Source of the DNA: Azolla caroliniana
Lineage: Eukaryota > Polypodiophyta
DNA length: 64,000 nucleotides
NCBI GenBank assembly: GCA_043228905.1
Contig: JBHGNT010000021.1
Location: 6,324,001 to 6,388,000 of the forward strand
Reading direction: 5' to 3'
Below, piece after piece: positions 22,501 through 31,313 of the stretch. The position numbers were made by a program, and so were the translations under genes. Under the pieces are notes generated by a model that did no database searches, was not told the DNA's origin, and saw only the letters and a list, made by a program, of their open reading frames with translations. Numbering within the stretch: the stretch's first letter is position 1; each line of letters starts with the position of its first letter.

Positions 22501-23581
22501 GTTTGACTCCTTCATGACCGACGAAGGGTACCTCAAAACGCAGTCCGACCACTGCGTGTTTGTGAAGAAGTTCGAAGGAGGAGACTTTCTAATACTCCTC
22601 CTGTACGTGGACGACATGCTGATCGTCGGATGGGACCAGGTCAAGATACGGATGCTGAAGAAGGCTCTTCACCGAACCTTCTCAATGAAGGACCTGGGTC
22701 CGGCGAGGCAAATACTAGGGATGCACATCATCCGGGACTGGAAGAAGAAGCAGTTGTGGCTATCACAGGAGAAGTACGTGACGAAGGTGCTTCACCGGTT
22801 CAACATGTCGGAAGCAAGACCGGTCGGATCGACCCTCCCGGCAAACTGCAAGCTGTCCAGCAAGCAAAGTCCCAAGACAAAGGCTGAAAAGGAGGATATG
22901 ATGAAAGTGCCGTATGCCTCAGCCGTCGGGAGCTTGATGTACGCCATGGTGTGTACGAGACCGGACATAGGATATGCAGTCGGAGTGGTGAGCCGGTACA
23001 TGAGCAATCCCGGCAAAGAGCATTGGAACGCGGCCAAGTGGATACTCCGATACCTGAAAGGCACGGCAAACGTGTGCCTCCGATTCGGCTCCGGTAAGCC
23101 CGAACTCGACGGCTTCACCGATTCGGATATGTCGGCTGATGCAGATACCAGCCGGTCCACATCAGGGTATGTGATGACGTATGCAGGGGGAGCCGTTTCG
23201 TGGCAGTCGAGGCTGCAGAAGACGGTTGCGTTGTCAACCACGGAGGCGGAGTATATGGCAGCTGTTGAAGCCGGCAAGGAAATAATATGGATGAAGGACT
23301 TCATTAGAGAGCTCGGTATCCGGCAGGAGGAGTACCGACTCTACTGCGACAGTCAGAGTGCAATCCACCTTGCGAAGAACGCGGCCTACCACTCCCGGAC
23401 GAAGCACATCCAGCGAAGATATCACTGGATCCGGGAAAGGATAGAAGACAAGGAGTTCGTGCTGACAAAGATCCACACGGACGAGAACGGGTCGGATATG
23501 CTGACCAAGGTGCTCACACCCGACAAGCTGGAAGCATGCCGGAAGAGGATCGGATTGGAAAGACATCCCATGCCGAAGTGA
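19508..23581 (+). CDS. Copia F gag-pol polyprotein, 1,357 residues, intact
   Basis: Starts at the first ATG after the PBS (19508); an in-frame extension upstream runs through the LTR and is ignored. Domains in order: UBN2-type gag (about residues 20-200); zinc knuckle CFHCGKPGHFRKNC (from 233); aspartic protease VVDSGASFHL (Asp 320); pre-integrase zinc domain around LWHKRLCHMSEKG (about 445); integrase core with Asp 509, Asp 571 and Glu 606; RVT_2 reverse transcriptase with YVDDMLIV (from about 1033); RNase H with TDSDMSADADTSRSTSGY, STTEAEYMA and YCDSQSAIHLAKN. The stop lies 10 bp before the 3' LTR, next to the polypurine tract. Single-ORF gag-pol is the usual copia layout. All key catalytic residues visible to me are present, so it is probably functional. 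Confidence 0.95.
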   Translation: MEGGGSGQPGMMVLNAQNYADWKIKMEDLLIVRDLYEPIDRSEIPKGVLESEWRLLNRKAVATIRQYVDVSVLQHVANDTNAYEMWRKLSGLYERKNALNRTSLMRKIVNLKYRDGDSMVEHVSTFMGFVNQLAAIKFPLEDAMQAIILMCTLPESWENLVVTLSTSCTEDNLSLQTVKTSILNEEARRRDKEPASDSKALLTESDRGRQWNPSPQRREKSGTRSQSRGRPTCFHCGKPGHFRKNCRHYRKDNGADDTDSKKSPERNGAYRGATDRRGSDRRGQDRKGTTALAASEEEIMLITEEGELNIAGDETTWVVDSGASFHLTPERRYFSSYTAGEHGCVRMGNEGTCRIAGIGDVWLTTPTECKMLLKDVRHVPEVRLNLISAGRLDDEGYTGSIRNGVMKFSKGSLIVARARKDNTLYLMNARLCPEELNVAADTAGELWHKRLCHMSEKGMKRLAEDNLIPVKHVHLEKCTDCLAGKQNRTSFHSRPPTRRSAPLELVHTDVCQVETKSHGGAQYFVTFIDDHSRKLWTAPLKTKDQVLCVFKELHARVERESGKKLKAIRADNGGEYRGQFQEYCRSKGIRLEFTVPKTPELNGLAERMNRTIMERVRSMLAHAKLPKGFWAEAMSTATYVINRSPSVPLDGDTPQKVWTGKEVSYRHLKVFGCLAYVHVAKDRRGKLDPKTRPCIFLGYGDDEFGYRVWDPVDKKIFRSRDIIFMEDKTLADWESEKKMKSSKSTGEDQLYEEQSRPARDRLALEDPAEDGEETEPAEEDENDTGTGPDPEMDSHEEESEEPVTEAPERRYPLRERRAPRRFPEPEHVLLTDEGEPESFEEAKHDTQSRRWLSAMQDEMDSLHENHTYELVELPKGKRALRNKWVFKLKPGDAGNPPRYKARIVVKGFQQKKGVDFDEIFAPVVKMTSIRTVLSIAASMDLEVEQMDVKTAFLHGDLDEEIYMQQPEGFEKKGKEHLVCRLKKSLYGLKQAPRQWYRKFDSFMTDEGYLKTQSDHCVFVKKFEGGDFLILLLYVDDMLIVGWDQVKIRMLKKALHRTFSMKDLGPARQILGMHIIRDWKKKQLWLSQEKYVTKVLHRFNMSEARPVGSTLPANCKLSSKQSPKTKAEKEDMMKVPYASAVGSLMYAMVCTRPDIGYAVGVVSRYMSNPGKEHWNAAKWILRYLKGTANVCLRFGSGKPELDGFTDSDMSADADTSRSTSGYVMTYAGGAVSWQSRLQKTVALSTTEAEYMAAVEAGKEIIWMKDFIRELGIRQEEYRLYCDSQSAIHLAKNAAYHSRTKHIQRRYHWIRERIEDKEFVLTKIHTDENGSDMLTKVLTPDKLEACRKRIGLERHPMPK

Positions 23582-23591
23582 AGGGGGAGTT
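23580..23591 (+). other. Copia F polypurine tract
   Basis: GAAGGGGGAGTT, overlapping the end of the stop codon and directly preceding the 3' LTR. It would prime plus-strand DNA synthesis. Confidence 0.85.
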
Positions 23592-24203
23592 TGTTGGGAT
23601 TACGGTCCCTTCGAATGGGATGGTCGGATGTCGGAGATGAATGCCGACGAGCCCGGTTTCGGTTTCGGAACCGGATGATGAAGACCCCGGCTTCGGAGCC
23701 GGATGACGAATGTACCCGGAGAGCGATCCGGATGCAGGGACATATCCGTGAATATGTTTGCTATGGGCCCCTGAGGCTATAGTTGTAAATAGCCCCAAAG
23801 TCATATATGTATAAATATGACTTAGGGCAAACTGTTTTAGTGTTGCTGATCATTTTTCTGTTTTTCCACTCAAGAGGAGTGAAGAGGGAGCAACCGTGAG
23901 AGAGAGAGAGAGAGATAGAGCGTGAGAGAGGAAGAGGACGACGCCTCTGTGTATTTCCGCCGCCTGTGGCGAGGACAGCGAGCTCAAGGTCGTCGCCTTG
24001 CAGCTCGCCATTGTATACTCCTCTTTGTATAGTGTTGGTTTGGAGTCTTGTACTCCCGTGGTTTTTCCCATCTAGGGTTTTCCACGTTAATCCCTGTGTA
24101 TTCGTGTGTTTCTCTCTGTGGTTCCTATTTTCTGTTACATTGATTCGCGATTACTTGGTTGTGGCCGAGTGGTGAAGGTGAATCGAAGCGTCGATTCCCA
24201 ACA
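23592..24203 (+). repeat. Copia F 3' LTR
   Basis: 612 bp, nearly identical to 18866-19477, followed by the TSD copy TGGAG (24204-24208). Confidence 0.95.
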
Positions 24204-26773
24204 TGGAGTTGGTGCATATGGATGTTTGTCAAGTAGACACGAAGTCACATGCCGGAGCGCAGTACTTCGTGACGTTCATAGATGACCACAGCCGGAAGCT
24301 GTGGGCCACACCGCTGAAGACGAAGGATCAGGTGTTATCCGTCTTCAAAGAGGTCCACGCGAGAGTGGAAAGAGAAACCGGCCGGAAGCTGAAGGCGGTT
24401 CGAGCAGATAACGGAGGTGAGTACCGGGGGTAGTTCGAGGAGTACTGCCGCTCGAAGGGAATCTGGCTTGAATTTACCGTGCCGAAGATGCCGGAGCTAA
24501 ACGGACTGGCCGAGAGGATGAACCGGACCATAATGGAGAGGGTCCGGAGTATGCTAGCGCATGCAAAACTACCCAAGAAGTTTTGGGCTGAGGCACTGTC
24601 GACGACGACATATGTGATAAACAGATCACCCTCAGTACCCCTGGACGGAGACACGCCACAGAGAGTATGGACCGGTAAGGAAGTGTCCTACCGGCATCTA
24701 AGGGTGTTCGGGTGTCTCGCGTACGTGCATGTAGCAAAGGACCGGAGAGGAAAGCTAGATCCAAAGACCCGGCCATGCATATTCCTCGGTTACGGTGACG
24801 ACGAGTTCGGCTACCGAGTGTGGGACCCGGTCGACAAGAAGGTATTCCGGAGTCGAGATATTATCTTCATGGAGGACAAGACGCTCGCCGACTGGGAGTC
24901 GGAGAAGAAGATAGTGAACTCCAAGTCGACCGGTAAGGATAGACTCTACAATGAGCAGTCCCAACCGGCAAGAGACCGGTTAGCACTCGAGGAACCAGCC
25001 GGTTACGGTGAGGATACCGAACCGACAGAAGAAGAAGTAGAGGAAGCTGAGACCGGAACTGGTCAAGATCCCGAATCGGATTCGGATGAAGAGCAAATGG
25101 AGGAACCGATTACCGAAGCCCGAAGACGTAGTTATCCTCTCAGAGAGAGAAGGGCCCCCCGGAGATTTCCGGATGCAGAGCATGTCCTGCTAACCGATGA
25201 GGGGGAGTCGGAAAGCTTCGAAGAAGCGAAGGAAGACACCCACAGCCGAAAATGGTTAAGTGCTATGCAGGATGAAATGGATTCCCTGCATGAGAACCAT
25301 ACATACGAATTGGTGGAGCTGCCGAAAGAAAAGCGGGCACTCCGAAACAAGTGGGTGTTCAAGTTGAAACCGGGAGATGCCGGCAACCCCCCGAGATACA
25401 AAGCCAGGATCGTGGTGAAGGGGTTCCAGCAGAAGAAGGGCGTGGACTTCGACGAAATATTCGCCCCGGTAGTAAAGATGACCTCCATCCGGACGGTGCT
25501 GAGTATAGCAGCAAGCATGGATCTCGAGGTAGAGCAGCTGGACGTGAAGACGGCATTCCTCCACGGCGACCTCGAAGAGGAAATCTACATGCAGCAACCG
25601 GAAGGATTTGTGGAGAAAGGGAAGGAGCACCTGGTATGCCGGTTGAAGAAGAGCCTGTACGGACTGAAGCAGGCTCCCCGGCAATGGTATCGGAAGTTCG
25701 ACTCCTTCATGACCGATCAAGGGTACCACAAGACGCAGGCGATCACTGCGTGTTTGTGAAGAAGTTCGAAGGAGGGGACTTCCTGATACTCCTCCTGTAT
25801 GTGGATGAGATGTTGATCGTCAGACGAGACCAAGGAAAAATACGGATGCTGAAGAAGGCTCTCAACCGGACCTTCTCAATGAAGGACTTGGGTCCGGCAA
25901 GACAGATGTTGGGGATGCACATCATTCGGGACCGGTCAGTGAAGCAATTATGGCTGTCACAGGAGAAGTATGTGACAAAGGTGCTTCACCGGTTCAACAT
26001 GTCAGATGCAAAACCGGTCGGATCGACACTTCCAGCAAACTGCAAGTTGTCCGGCAAGCAAAGCCCGAAGACAAAAGGAGAGAAGGCAGATATGATGAAG
26101 ATTCCATATGCCTCTGCCGTCGGGAGCTTGATGTACGCAATGGTTTGTACCCGACCGGACATTGGATACGCAGTCGGAGTGGTGAGCCGGTTCATGAGTA
26201 ATCCCGGCAAGGAGCATTGGAACGCGGTCAAGTGGATACTCCGGTATTTGAAGGGCACTTCAAATATGTGTCTCCGATTCGGCTCCGGAAAACCTCAACT
26301 GGACGGTTTCACCGATTCGGACATGTCGGCTGATGTGGATACCAGCCGGTCTACATCCGGGTATGTGATGACATATGCAGGGGGAGTTGTCTCGTGGCAG
26401 TCGAGGCTGCAGAAGACGGTTGCATTGTCAACCACAGAGGCGGAGTACATGCGGCTGTGGAAGCCGGCAAGGAAATATTATGGATGAAGGACTTCATCGG
26501 AGAGCTCGGTATCCGGCAAGAGGAATACCGACTCTACTGCGACAGTCAAAGTGCCATCCACCTTGCTAAGAATGCGGCCTACCATTCCCGGACGAAGCAT
26601 ATCCAGCGGAGGTATCACTGGATCCGGGAAAGGGTAGATGACCAGGAGTTCGCACTGACGAAGATCCACACGGCCGAGAACGGGTCAGATATGCTGACCA
26701 AAGTGCTGACACCCGACAAGCTGGACGCATGCCGGAAGAGGATCGGGCTGAAAAGACACCCCATGCCGGAGTG

Positions 26774-26784
26774 AAGGGGGAGTT
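26774..26784 (+). other. Copia E polypurine tract
   Basis: AAGGGGGAGTT directly before the 3' LTR of copia E, the same as in copia F. Confidence 0.85.
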
Positions 26785-27164
26785 TGTTGGGAAACAGGTC
26801 CCTCCGGATGGGAAGGTAGAAGAACAGTGCCGACGAACAAACTCGGCCGAGGCTGAAACGGTATGAACCGGATGGGGAGAACCCGACTTCGGAGAGTCGG
26901 ATGGTGTAGGCCCGGTATGAACCGGATGAGGAGTACCCGACTGCGGAGAGTCGGATGGTGTAGGCCCGGTATGAACCGGATGAGGAGTACCCGACTGCGG
27001 AGAGCCGGATGGAGCCCATCGAGGCTACATTTGTAAATAGCCGAAAAGTCATATTAGTATAAATATGACTTAGGGCAAACTTTTAGTTTTTTTTTTTGGA
27101 GAAGTTGTCGTTGTTGTTTTTCTTTGTTGTTGGTGCAAGAAGAAATCAGAGCGCGTAACTGTAC

Positions 27165-27218
<54 letters not shown>

Positions 27219-27495
27219 GAGGTCGTTGCCTCTGTTGTAACCGCCGCCTGTGGCGAAGATCTGAGAGCACGAGGTCGTTGCCTCAGTGATCTCACAGTTG
27301 TATATTTCTGCATAGTGACAGTTTGCAGCTTGTGGGCTGCCGTGGTTTTTCCCCCTATTTTGGGGTTTTCCACATATACCTCCTGTGCACCATTTCTCCT
27401 CTTTTGTGTTGCGTTTCATTACCTGTTTTTCTGTGTATGTAAAGAATCTCGGTTGTGGCCGAGCGTCGGACATAAGGAACGTCAAGTTCTCAACA
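26785..27495 (+). repeat. Copia E 3' LTR
   Basis: 711 bp, matching the 5' LTR with the three 54-bp units and the GA tract (slightly longer here). It ends GTTCTCAACA, followed by the TSD copy CTTTC. Confidence 0.95.
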
Positions 27496-27860
27496 CTTTC
27501 TTCATAGGAATGACGTCCGCATGTGCATTGAAGCTCTTTAGAAACACAGTTGCATTGGAGAAGGAAGAGGAGTAGGTTATATTTATAAACATGAGGATTA
27601 AGGCTTTGTGGGAGTGCCCAGACCAGGACGAGGAGGTCGGTGCAAAGAATCTCGCTGATACTGAAAGGTTTCAACCTGCTTCGCGAGAGCCTATTCCTCC
27701 GTTAGCCGGGGAACCAGGGGAGCTAATAGAGCTTGATGATGAGTTTATAGAAGATATTTCGTTGGATCGGCTAACAGGGGAAGCCAATGCACGTATAGCC
27801 GAAGAGACTTCTATACATGATGATGAAGAAAATGACATTGACGATTTGATTGCTATGTAA

Positions 27861-28898
27861 TAAACTCTTTTAAAAACGCGAAATGTATTGTTTGGATTTC
27901 ACATTATTAATACAAGGTGGATTCTATTCTTTATAATCTTCTATATGTTTCAATTTTATTTTTATATACTTGGTTAGTAGACTTATGACATTGGTTTCAC
28001 CGCGTGCATTGCTGACTACCAAATTTATGGAGAAACATGAATTAGTTTAAATTGAGGCTGATTTTGGTCAAAGTTTACCTTAACATAACATGGTCGTAGA
28101 ATTGTTGCCATGACTGTCCATGTTGTTATTATGGATCTTTGTCTTCTATTGTTAAAACTATTATGTTTCTCTTCCATTGCTGCTTAGATTGTGTAGTGTG
28201 TTGATAATGGTTCCACTAGCGTTATCCGCATGTTTTTATACGCTTGTAGTTCCACTAGCATTATCGTTCGGAGTTTGATCCCGTGTGAATCACCTAAGCA
28301 ATAGATTAGATCAATTTTAAATACAAGTATGAAAGCCTTAATAGGTTTGTTATTTCCACCACATTATCCTAAAGTTCATTGTCTTACATTGTCCACAATT
28401 ATATACATATGGTTTGATCCCATACGAACAAACTGAGGAATAGATTAGATCAACTTTAAATACAAGTATTAAATACTTTAATAAGTTAGTTATTCCAATC
28501 ACATTATCCTAAAGTGCACTATCCTACATTGTCCACAATTATATACATGCAAGTATGGGTCAAAGTATAAATTATAACTCATTTTATTAGTATGGTTACA
28601 AGTACACCTCATATTTTTGTAAAACTTACCAAATTAATATAAGTCTTTAACTTAGTGTTTCCCATGTCGCACATTAGTGACATATTGAGCCATTGTTGAA
28701 CTTTATTATGCCTACATTAACTTATCAACACGTCCAAACTTGCATGATTTCTAATGATCTCCACTCGTAGACCTATCATGTATTTTTATATTTGCAAATT
28801 CTAATCAAGTTGTGAAACATGTGATACTAGTGCATCCAATTTTTGTAGAGAGGGTATATTTGGATAGTTTCAAGAAGATTCTACAAGTGGAATGCGCA
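27861..28898. other. Right arm of the DNA transposon, non-coding, with a 138-bp tandem duplication
   Basis: AT-rich. Two direct copies (28274-28411 and 28412-28548), each starting GTTTGATCCC, differ at many positions. Next to the right TIR there is a 10-bp inverted repeat (ACAAGTGGAA at about 28883 with TTCCACTTGT at about 28903) that would make a subterminal hairpin overlapping the TIR. Confidence 0.65.
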
Positions 28899-28927
28899 AT
28901 CCTTCCACTTGTGAACGCGAACATGTT
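28899..28927 (-). repeat. Right terminal inverted repeat
   Basis: ATCCTTCCACTTGTGAACGC ... ATGTT, the reverse complement of the left TIR with two transitions, followed by TAAT (28928-28931). Confidence 0.9.
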
Positions 28928-28931
28928 TAAT

Positions 28932-31146
28932 CCATTGTGCCGCTCATGTATCGTAATACTCGCTTAGCACAATTCAAGTGAATGTCCCATGGTTTTTGCA
29001 TGAATTGGCTGAGGAGTCCGACTGGATAGCTAAGGTCAGGTTGAGGGATCGTGAGATAGATGAGACTCCCGATCAGTTGACGATATTGGGTCGGCTCGCA
29101 CTCGTCTGTGCCGAAGTCAACATCTAGTTTGAGGTTTCGATTGAGAGGCGTAGCGACCGATTTGCACTCAGTCATCCGGAACTTATATAACAAGTTGAGA
29201 ATGTAGTGCCGTTGAGAGATCATAATGCCGGCCGGAATCCGAATTACTTTGAATGCCAAGGAAGTAATGGAGCTCCTTCATGTCTGTCATCTCGAATTTT
29301 CCAGAGAGGAGGGACTTGACCTTGTTGATGTCGACTAGACTTTCACCTCCAATGACCAGATCATCCACGCATAGGATGATGACAATTAAGCTTCTAGAGT
29401 CGTGTCGTACATAGAGGGAGTTGTCGGATTTCGACATTCGAAAGCCGATTTGATGAAGATATTGCGTAATCTTCGAATGTCAAGCACGCAGTGCTTGCTT
29501 GAGGCTGTAGAGAGGCTTCTTGAGTTGGCATACGACTTTTGGATGAATGCACGATTCAAAGCCGGGTGGTTGTACCATGTACACCTCCTCGTCTAATTCA
29601 CCTTGAAGAAAGGCATTCTTGACGTCCATTTGGTGGAGGTGCCACCCTTTTGCCGCTGCAAGTGCGATCACGGTTTGCACCGTCGTCATCTTTGCCACCG
29701 AGGCAAAGGTCTCTTCATAGTCAAGTCCATGTGTTTGTGCGTATCCTTTCGCTACGAATCGAGCTTTGTAATGGTTTATGGAGTCGTCGGCATTATACTT
29801 CACCTTGTAGATCCATATGCAACCAATTGCCTTCTTGTGTGGTGAGTGGGGAACGAGATCCCATGTCTCGTTCTTGGAGAGTGCTTGCATCTCCTCATTC
29901 ATCGCTTCAACCCATCTGGGGTCCTTCGCAGCTTCGGAAAACGTTTCCGACTCCCATACTGTTGCTACCTTCATCATAAAAGTGTAATGGTACGCCATAT
30001 AATCGTTGTAGCCAAATCGGCTTATGGGGTTCTTTTCACGGGTGGATCGGCGAAGCTTCTCGTTTGCGGATTCTAAGGCTTTCTTTACTCCATTTGTCCG
30101 GATGTCAAGGCCTTCGAACTCAATCGTTTTTATACTCCGGCATTTTGGCCTTCCCTTTGTCTAGCTTCGGGCTTGGTCGAGATGTGCTTTGATCACTCGG
30201 AGGCTCTTGTGGTCCGCTCAATCAGGTCATGATCAGACTTTCTTTGAACATGCGCGTAAGGCAATCTTCATCCTCTATCTCTTGTTCGGCGGATTCTGGG
30301 TCGAGTGGAATTAGAGTCGAAGTTGCCTCTAGTGCGTACCAGGATGCGAACTCGTCAAAAACAACGTCTCGACTTACACGAACTTTTCGAGTTGAGGGGT
30401 TATAGCACTTGTACCCCTTTTGCTCCAGTGAGTATCCGATGAGGATACATTTCTTCGACTTCGGGTCGAGCTTTTGTCATTTTTCGTCGGGGATGTGCAC
30501 ATACGCAATGGAGCCGAATATCCGAATGTGTGATAGATCCGGTTTCTTTCTGAAAAACTTTTCGTGCGGCGTGAGGTCATGCACGTTGGATATCGTACAC
30601 CAATTCATGAGGTATATGGACATGTTAGCTGCTTCTGCCCAGTACGACTTCGACACGTGCTTTTCGTTCATCATGGCCCGTGCTACTTCGAGGATGTGCC
30701 GATTCTTTCGTTCGGCCACTCCGTTTTGTTGTGGCATATGTCAACACGAAAACTCTCGCCGAATTCCTTCTTTCCGTAGATACGCCGTAAACTCATCCGA
30801 GAAATATTCCTTGCCTCGATCCGACCGAAGACATCGTATATGTCGGCCCGTGACTTTCTCGACTTCATTCTTGAATTTTTGGAAGTGTCCGAACACTTCA
30901 CTCTTTTGCTGCATCGGGTAGATCCAAGTGTGCCTAGAGAAGTCGTCGATGAAGGTCACGTAGTATCGGCATTCGCCAAATGTCGCCGTTTGAGCCGGTC
31001 CCCATACATCGGAATGAATTTTGTCGAGTATGCCTTTGCTTACATTCCTCTCCTTCAAGGTATTGGTGCATCTTGTACTCGCAAGATGCGAAGTTGTTTC
31101 GATCCAACTTCTCGCTAGGTAGAGCGCTCCCCATTTGAGTATTCAA
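28932..31146 (-). pseudogene. Copia B gag start, integrase and reverse transcriptase remnant
   Basis: Minus-strand reading begins with about 25 gag codons (SALPSEKLDRNNFASCEYKM, 31146-31075) fused directly to integrase sequence (KIHSDVWGPAQTATF; TFIDDFSRHTWIY). The rest of gag, the protease and the pre-integrase domain are therefore deleted. The integrase continues to NGVAERKNRHILEVARAMM and an IN-RT linker. RT follows from about 29998 (ARFVAKGYAQTHGLDYEETF, QMDVKNAFLQGELDEEVYM) with CVDDLVIGG near 29355 in place of YVDD. It breaks off at the DNA transposon (28931) in the RT-RNase H connection. Several stops and frameshifts are present. Confidence 0.85.
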
Positions 31147-31301
31147 TGTCGATTAAGCTTCCTTTCTTCTTTTCCTTCTCTCTCGAACACGAGCTATGTA
31201 GTGGTACTACAATAGCAATGAGCCGTTTCTTCTTGAACGTCGGAGTAGAGCACAACACACGATCACGATGAGGCGAGTGGGCTAAATCGAGCTACCAAAT
31301 C

Positions 31302-31313
31302 GCTCTGATACCA
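31302..31313 (-). other. Copia B primer-binding site
   Basis: Minus strand TGGTATCAGAGC directly after the LTR end ...CTTTACA; tRNA-Met type. Confidence 0.9.

Larger units (their letters stand above)
18866..24203 (+). mobile_element. Ty1/copia element F, full-length and apparently intact
   Basis: 612-bp LTRs at 18866-19477 and 23592-24203, PBS, uninterrupted gag-pol and polypurine tract are all present. The TSD is TGGAG (18861-18865 and 24204-24208). I see only two differences between the LTRs (near 19156 and 19230 against 23892 and 23963). This is the youngest insertion of the nest and the only element here that could still be autonomous. Confidence 0.95.
17372..26774 (+). pseudogene. Copia E gag-pol, broken and split by copia F
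   Basis: Gag starts at ATG 17372. The part before copia F includes a UBN2-type gag, a CCHC knuckle (CFYCGKPGHFQKNC, about 18064), protease VVDSGASFHL (about 18306) and the pre-integrase zinc region LWHKRLCHMSEKG (about 18690). The frame resumes at 24209 after copia F with the integrase core (TFIDDHSRKLW, RADNGGEYRG), RT (YVDEMLIV near 25800, where F has YVDDMLIV) and RNase H to the stop at 26774. Stops at 18014-18016, 18413-18415 and 24431-24433 and frameshifts near 25739 and 26450 inactivate it. The second RT aspartate is also replaced by glutamate. Confidence 0.9.
16633..27495 (+). mobile_element. Ty1/copia element E, decayed, inside the methyltransferase intron
   Basis: LTRs at 16633-17341 and 26785-27495, TSD CTTTC at 16628-16632 and 27496-27500. 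It is an own-strand insertion, so the copia and the interrupted gene are transcribed in the same direction. It contains copia F within its integrase. The two LTRs differ at only about five substitutions plus the length of a GA tract, so the insertion is fairly recent. Confidence 0.95.
12562..27860 (+). pseudogene. ParB-like / DNA N6-adenine or N4-cytosine methyltransferase fusion, transposon cargo, decayed
   Basis: Six exons can be placed: 12562-12596, 13777-15399, 15476-15608, 15698-16167, 16256-16548 and 27508-27860. All junctions are GT-AG and keep phase. An unrecognised N-terminal region and a Lys/Ser/Glu-rich linker come first. A ParB N-terminal-like domain follows (14600-14960): REPHRKHVQNLKKKM, NPRATIVPLIVMVD, then CKIYVGLTTEEAKLLAWDHN. 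The methyltransferase domain has the target motif as VIADIPYGF (about 15950), and the SAM-binding motif LDLFSGTG (16525-16548) continues in the last exon as MTSACALKLFRNTVALE. Motif IV before motif I is the beta-type order of amino-methyltransferases. Breaks: TAG 12586, frameshifts near 14570 and 14780, TGA 15185 and 15977, TAG 27573. Reading past the last TAG stays open to 27860. The last intron holds copia E. Substrate base cannot be told. Confidence 0.75.
7876..28927 (+). mobile_element. Large TIR DNA transposon carrying a transposase and a ParB-methyltransferase gene
   Basis: Ends are 29-bp inverted repeats (7876-7904 and 28899-28927; 27 of 29 identical) with flanking TAAT at 7872-7875 and 28928-28931. 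The insertion splits a copia RT/RNase H frame that is restored in sense when the element and one TAAT are removed. Total length is 21,052 bp, or about 10.2 kb without the nested copia E/F block. Coding content is a minus-strand DUF7869-like transposase (8244-11717) and a plus-strand spliced ParB-like/DNA methyltransferase gene (12562-27860) transcribed divergently from a shared region (11718-12561). Both genes are decayed, so mobility in cis is unlikely. The superfamily is not identified: a 4-bp TSD excludes typical hAT (8 bp) and Mutator (9 bp) insertions. Confidence 0.85.

Noticed and set aside
21757-22552. Antisense ORFs of 149-185 codons over copia F and similar ones over copia E
   Set aside because: Shadows of the intact gag-pol frame; no motifs of their own.
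27315-27507. N-terminal part of an ORF leading into the last methyltransferase exon
   Set aside because: This portion lies in the copia E LTR and intron end; only the sequence from 27508 belongs to the methyltransferase.
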